Shown: in pieces, positions 62,301 to 64,000 of the stretch
How positions within the stretch are numbered: position 1 is the first letter of the stretch
Layout of the letters: every line of letters starts with the position of its first letter
Source: Globisporangium splendens
Taxonomy: Eukaryota; Oomycota; Peronosporomycetes; Pythiales; Pythiaceae
Assembly: GCA_006386115.1 (NCBI GenBank)
Contig: VFIW01000038.1
Location: forward strand, 395,531 to 459,530
Direction of reading: 5' to 3'
DNA: 64,000 nucleotides
Program-made: the position numbers and the translations under genes
The notes under the pieces: generated by a model
Database searches by the model: none
What the model was told of the DNA's origin: nothing
What the model saw: only the letters and a program-made list of their open reading frames with translations

Positions 62301-63230
62301 ACCATCTCGACCGAAGCGATCAAGGCGAGCCGCCGCATCTGGAACCTCCACTGCGCCCTACACCGAGGGCCAACCCGACGTGCGGAGACGCAAGCGACGA
62401 CGCATCCAGATCCAGTCCAGATCCAGACTCCAGACCGACGACTCCAGGCCAGTCCTGCTCAACTCCAACATGATCCAGCACCAGAACGCCGGCCCCAACC
62501 CACGGACACCCGGGCACCAGCCCCGGAGCAGCGAAAACGACGCGTGCGAATCACGGCACCGGCACCGGAGCAACAACAGGGAGATCGGCCAGCCACGAAC
62601 TCGGCACCAGACGAACGGCAGCGACACCAGACGCTCCATCACCGGCATCCAGCACCTCCAGGACGACAACCCGAGCTCCAACACCGACTCCCGCCCGTGC
62701 GGAACCAACCCAACCAGCCCCGGCACCGGCGCCCGACGCTCCGAGGTGGAGCTCCGGTGCACCGAGCTCCAGCGACCGAAACGACGCGACCGACACCGGA
62801 ACTTCAACGCGGGCAACCAAGCGGCACCGGAACGCAAGTGAGACGGTCCACACTGCCCACGAGCATAGCCGGGACAGCAGCAGGGCCCAGATCAGCACCA
62901 GCTCCGACCAGAGGGGGGACAGACGGAGAAGCACGGAGGCCCACGCCTCCGGCGCGCGCAGGCAGATCGACAAGCGACCCCACAGCCACCCGACGACCCC
63001 GAAGCGCATTCAGTGCGACAGCCGGGGCACCAGCGACACGACAACCCCGACGCGCATACAGTGCGACAGCCGGGACACCAGCGACACGACCGGCCCGACG
63101 CGCATACAGTGCGACAGCCGGGACACCAGCGACACGACCGGCCCGACGCACATTCAGTGCGACAGCCGGGACACCAGAGGCGCCGACACGTGGTCCGGGG
63201 GGACCCACCGGCACCAACCAGAGCGTGTAG
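56373..63230 (+). CDS. Family A retrotransposon polyprotein, copy A6
   Basis: This 2285-residue intact ORF has all motifs as in A4. Private replacements include Lys to Arg in the RT (WKHRKVP), Ala to Val before the RT (RVKVAIL), Ala to Val after the RNase H (EVYVPV) and Glu to Gln near the RLE (NQTVEG). None touches a catalytic residue. Confidence 0.92.
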   Translation: MRLYWPRFETRDRADSIGSNASTVSSSQGSLGSDAGFLLDSDEDSDVEDDLDNDEDHHHHAHEDPPPPPPPQTRATVTEVHPHRGPHYVCTLCGFSAPHMFVLGRHRALAHENDHFVDIFTCECACDRHFTTRGAAANHERGCSTAQNTTTLGLAPQNDGPDPETAAPSSIPEPGPSPTTMSPPATVPERTSTCTSTVGYQTEGAKRRRLAPPLPDDERQQGASVPPSQTTVFLTDLLTLTRYRVHQDNDAAHPVPPPATTTTTTNTQVSIVNSNEMVINYDYSPTATVFGPQTENPTYENENPSTYEDDDAWAESTDSARAQIDIPPAQTSFFDEENSSLDAAIAVSGPGTAVTADLRPGTPRTTTATCEMTQDPAPMTGLSAEPALLTQFGPGAPTNPAPATSPSTESALLTRFGANATRDQASGASPGPVSAIAGGTGANARPEPTESALPRARPPRANLTTARNSSLGPRNAISVGESANARTTTAPSSSLSHENAPPVPENALARPTTARNSSLGPRNAISAGESANARTTTAPSSSLSHENAPPVPENALARPTTARNSSLGPRNAISVGESANARTTTAPSSSLSHENAPPVPENALARPTTARNSSLGPRNAISVGESANARTTTAPSSSLSHENAPPVPENALARPTTARNSSLGPRNAILEAASTAMRTRTQGERTLTANPLNWRSDTVPAARPDRNERVLTARPSRWRSATTPTTPTTTEAINETPATTTTTQAITPEAPDDGRPWLLRFDGACPGNPGKGGAGSALYEPGGAILWTCHHFLPENFNTNNTAEYTALLDGVQAAKRHGARRLRVEGDSILVIRQVRGIYACGNKRLRALRNRILGCLRSLDSFELHHIDRKANTQADALANRALDHAATKSVCAVHGAGDDRCWTPIQRKTTSQRPDPEATVDEEMKETSDDDEEEVVRRDEGEVYVPVRLEPGTIPAKRPRLQLRALSENEDEKSRAIIERFAKKMATKITDCEDWETGEGYITALTMQMYDLLQEYSTTKKPRSMMKTKKKTTATKTMMRPPRPSTQHREARLEEALDDLIIAQRAEPSQQGRIQKARRRVGRVKVAILRSKLRLKFEQKEKECVQELLRGVNEDVTEGPMEDTTCPIGREDLYAFFQGVNTPNMVFDFDSDVGAPFRAVLQRLPPPEQVREALTDDLTIDEIEDQLQIVNGASSPGLDGIGHDVYKHFRLQLLPALHAAFSFCWKHRKVPTAWKVGTVRLLYKKGDPNQPSNWRPICLQQCIYKLYSGILAKRFTRWMDTNERFSLAQKGFRAFNGCHEHNFLSTSLLDQTRRMHRKLYNVWYDLKNAFGSLPQELMWRVLGMLRVDAAFIERAQNIYEDSHFVVNNAHDGPTDPIRQEIGVYQGCPLSPYLFIAALIPLLRGLQELPGVGVPLAENFRPCVSAYADDIKIFSDSASGIRSAHQLVERFLKWTTMRANPSKCALLAVTTNSRGNPELDTELQLHLDGTPIPRLTLSDSYAYLGIGDGFDHIQRRFALVPKLGELKKNVVALLRSPLAPWQILKAVKTYIYPQVEYALRHLRPLHSQLQGFDRVLSKGLRHLLRLPSSATTAFMYAPTSHGGLGLLPLTELHAALQIAHGWQMLHSKDHTIQAVARTQITQIIRKRYRLDEEYWKERTEEAIQRFLNSDLDSSLTNIRKRRNGDIGSLWTDIQRHLATHQLRLADVVDPSSGERQWFQLKTPSSRDWLEHTTVLRQVKLHMKNAHLNRWKEMSDQGRTVRAQGGPGSSFLTRGTGMWDNDYVFAVQARLNQLDTRSVLKRKRVRTNATCRYAECRSTETLAHVLNHCPGTSDAVTKRHDSALKLITDTLQPRVLRSQERLQLRVNQTVEGMAGQLRPDLQLFDTRSKTVVVADLAITYEDHQQDGPEFSSLAASAQRKIEKYQPIKAHLMQQGWTVHLSALVYGSLGSVLPGNFKVYTEELGLLKKDARRLDTTISTEAIKASRRIWNLHCALHRGPTRRAETQATTHPDPVQIQTPDRRLQASPAQLQHDPAPERRPQPTDTRAPAPEQRKRRVRITAPAPEQQQGDRPATNSAPDERQRHQTLHHRHPAPPGRQPELQHRLPPVRNQPNQPRHRRPTLRGGAPVHRAPATETTRPTPELQRGQPSGTGTQVRRSTLPTSIAGTAAGPRSAPAPTRGGTDGEARRPTPPARAGRSTSDPTATRRPRSAFSATAGAPATRQPRRAYSATAGTPATRPARRAYSATAGTPATRPARRTFSATAGTPEAPTRGPGGPTGTNQSV
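57177..57231 (+). other. Intron-like sequence in A6 ORF
   Basis: As A5: GTAAGT donor, TATTAAC and TTCCCCTACAG, with the in-frame second acceptor 20 nt on. Confidence 0.6.
57761..58381 (+). repeat. 144-bp in-frame repeat, 4 units plus partial (A6)
   Basis: Four units, one with GCGGGG for GTGGGG as in A5. The last full unit has SSSLSH, unlike A1-A4. Confidence 0.95.
63007..63177 (+). repeat. 48-bp tail repeat, 4 copies (A6)
   Basis: Regular, in-frame units. Confidence 0.85.
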
Positions 63231-63407
63231 TGACTACACATCAAAAGGACATCGTGCGAACCCAGCCTCCCCAAGGCTACCAGGGCATCACCCACGTAGG
63301 GAACGGCCCTCCAAACCCAAGAGACGCAACATGGTCACAATGAGGTAACCTCTTTATACCTGATAACCTCTTTATTTGATCGTTAATTGGTAAATATACA
63401 TTCTTTC

Positions 63408-63558
63408 TCTGTTCTAATCAGTGTGAAAACTGATTGCCGGGCGACAAACCCGGTTTTATTTTCACATTCATTTTTGAGGGTGTCGCCTGGCAGAGCAGCT
63501 TGCTGTGAGCCTGCGACCGGTCTCCCGGGGATTGCACTCTCCCCCGGCGAGGCCCACT
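63408..63558 (+). pseudogene. U2 segment 39-189, family B type, at 5' end of B3
   Basis: Like B2 (T at 63454). It follows an A6 3' end directly. Confidence 0.88.
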
Positions 63559-63667
63559 ACACTTGACTCTTTCTACTTTCCGACTTCCTCCCATCCCTCT
63601 CTCTCCGCGCACACTCTCTCTTTCTTCTAATTTTAGTCTCGTACTGAATTTAGTTAGTTTAGAGAGG

Positions 63668-64000
63668 ATGCGCTTCTTCTGGCCGCTGCGCGACCGCTCC
63701 CCGTCCACGGACAGCGAGTGCTCCACAGCCAGTCAGAGCAGCCTCGCCAGCGACGCGTCTTTTTATAGCGCAGCTGGCGGGGAGGAGATGAGCACCGCGC
63801 CCTCTCGCCCAGCGGACCCGATAGTGGACCTCCGAGGGGATCCGCCAGCGGATCCACTGGGGGATCCACCAGAGGATCCGCTGGGGGACCAGCCGCCCAT
63901 GCCGTGCTTCACGTTTGGAGCCGGCTGGGAGCCGCAAGACCCCCTCCGAGTCGCCGCGGGAGGTGCAAGCTTCCCGGGCCCCCAGCCACCCCCAGGCGCT
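63668..64000 (+). CDS. Family B retrotransposon polyprotein, copy B3, N-terminal part
   Basis: The ORF opens at the same ATG as B1 and B2 (260 nt after U2 position 39) and is open to the window edge (111 codons). One replacement relative to B1 was seen near the end (G at 63996, Asp to Gly). Only the Pro/Ala-rich N-terminus is visible. Confidence 0.85.
   Translation, partial: MRFFWPLRDRSPSTDSECSTASQSSLASDASFYSAAGGEEMSTAPSRPADPIVDLRGDPPADPLGDPPEDPLGDQPPMPCFTFGAGWEPQDPLRVAAGGASFPGPQPPPGA

Larger units (their letters stand above)
55857..63407 (+). mobile_element. Utopia-like retrotransposon, family A copy 6
   Basis: This 7551-bp unit carries the longest leader A tract (56173-56225). It is followed directly by a family B unit. 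It is the most divergent A copy by eye, with several private substitutions. Confidence 0.9.
63408..64000 (+). mobile_element. Utopia-like retrotransposon, family B copy 3, cut by window end
   Basis: Only the first 593 bp are visible. The leader matches B2 (CTTTCTTCTAATTTTAG). The array continues beyond the window, so its right end is not seen. Confidence 0.88.

Noticed and set aside
4619..64000. Array as an assembly artefact
   Set aside because: Copies differ in length, repeat number and many single bases, and two families alternate with precise junctions. Individual frameshifts could still be errors.

Overview
The window is eukaryotic nuclear DNA, most likely from an oomycete (Phytophthora-like). 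Three things point there: a recognisable spliceosomal U2 snRNA gene, an intronless GC-rich transporter gene with a short leader and a possible oomycete-type initiator, and U2-targeted non-LTR retrotransposons with an RNase H domain upstream of the reverse transcriptase. That last arrangement matches what is known of oomycete Utopia elements. The species is not determined.

Layout: 1-2011 is gene-poor. 2012-3643 encodes one SLC1/DAACS-type amino acid:cation symporter. 3644-4580 is intergenic. A full-length U2 snRNA gene lies at 4581-4771. From U2 position 39 (4619) to the end of the window there is one uninterrupted head-to-tail array of nine Utopia-like units, all on the + strand. Six belong to family A (A1 4619-12277, A2 12278-19852, A3 19853-27470, A4 27471-34999, A5 47320-55856, A6 55857-63407). 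Three belong to family B (B1 35000-41159, B2 41160-47319, B3 63408 to the window end).

Each unit begins with nucleotides 39-191 of U2, then a leader without any ATG, one long ORF, and a short 3' UTR that stops where the next U2 position 39 begins. The ORF has N-terminal C2H2 and CCHC fingers, an RNase H, a reverse transcriptase, a CCHC knuckle and a restriction-like endonuclease (RPD-X14-D). A1, A2, A4, A6, B1 and B2 have intact ORFs. A3 has one frameshift and A5 has two that cancel. B3 is cut by the window edge.

The main point is that the elements carry their own U2 3' portion, and that portion differs between families A and B. Insertion just after the GUAGUA branch-site-binding sequence would therefore rebuild a complete U2 gene, as seen at 4581-4771, instead of destroying it. 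Two further signals deserve attention. All family A copies carry a canonical 55-nt intron-like sequence inside the ORF, with a second acceptor giving a 75-nt in-frame intron. A 29-nt 3' UTR hairpin is shared by both families and shows a compensatory base-pair change.
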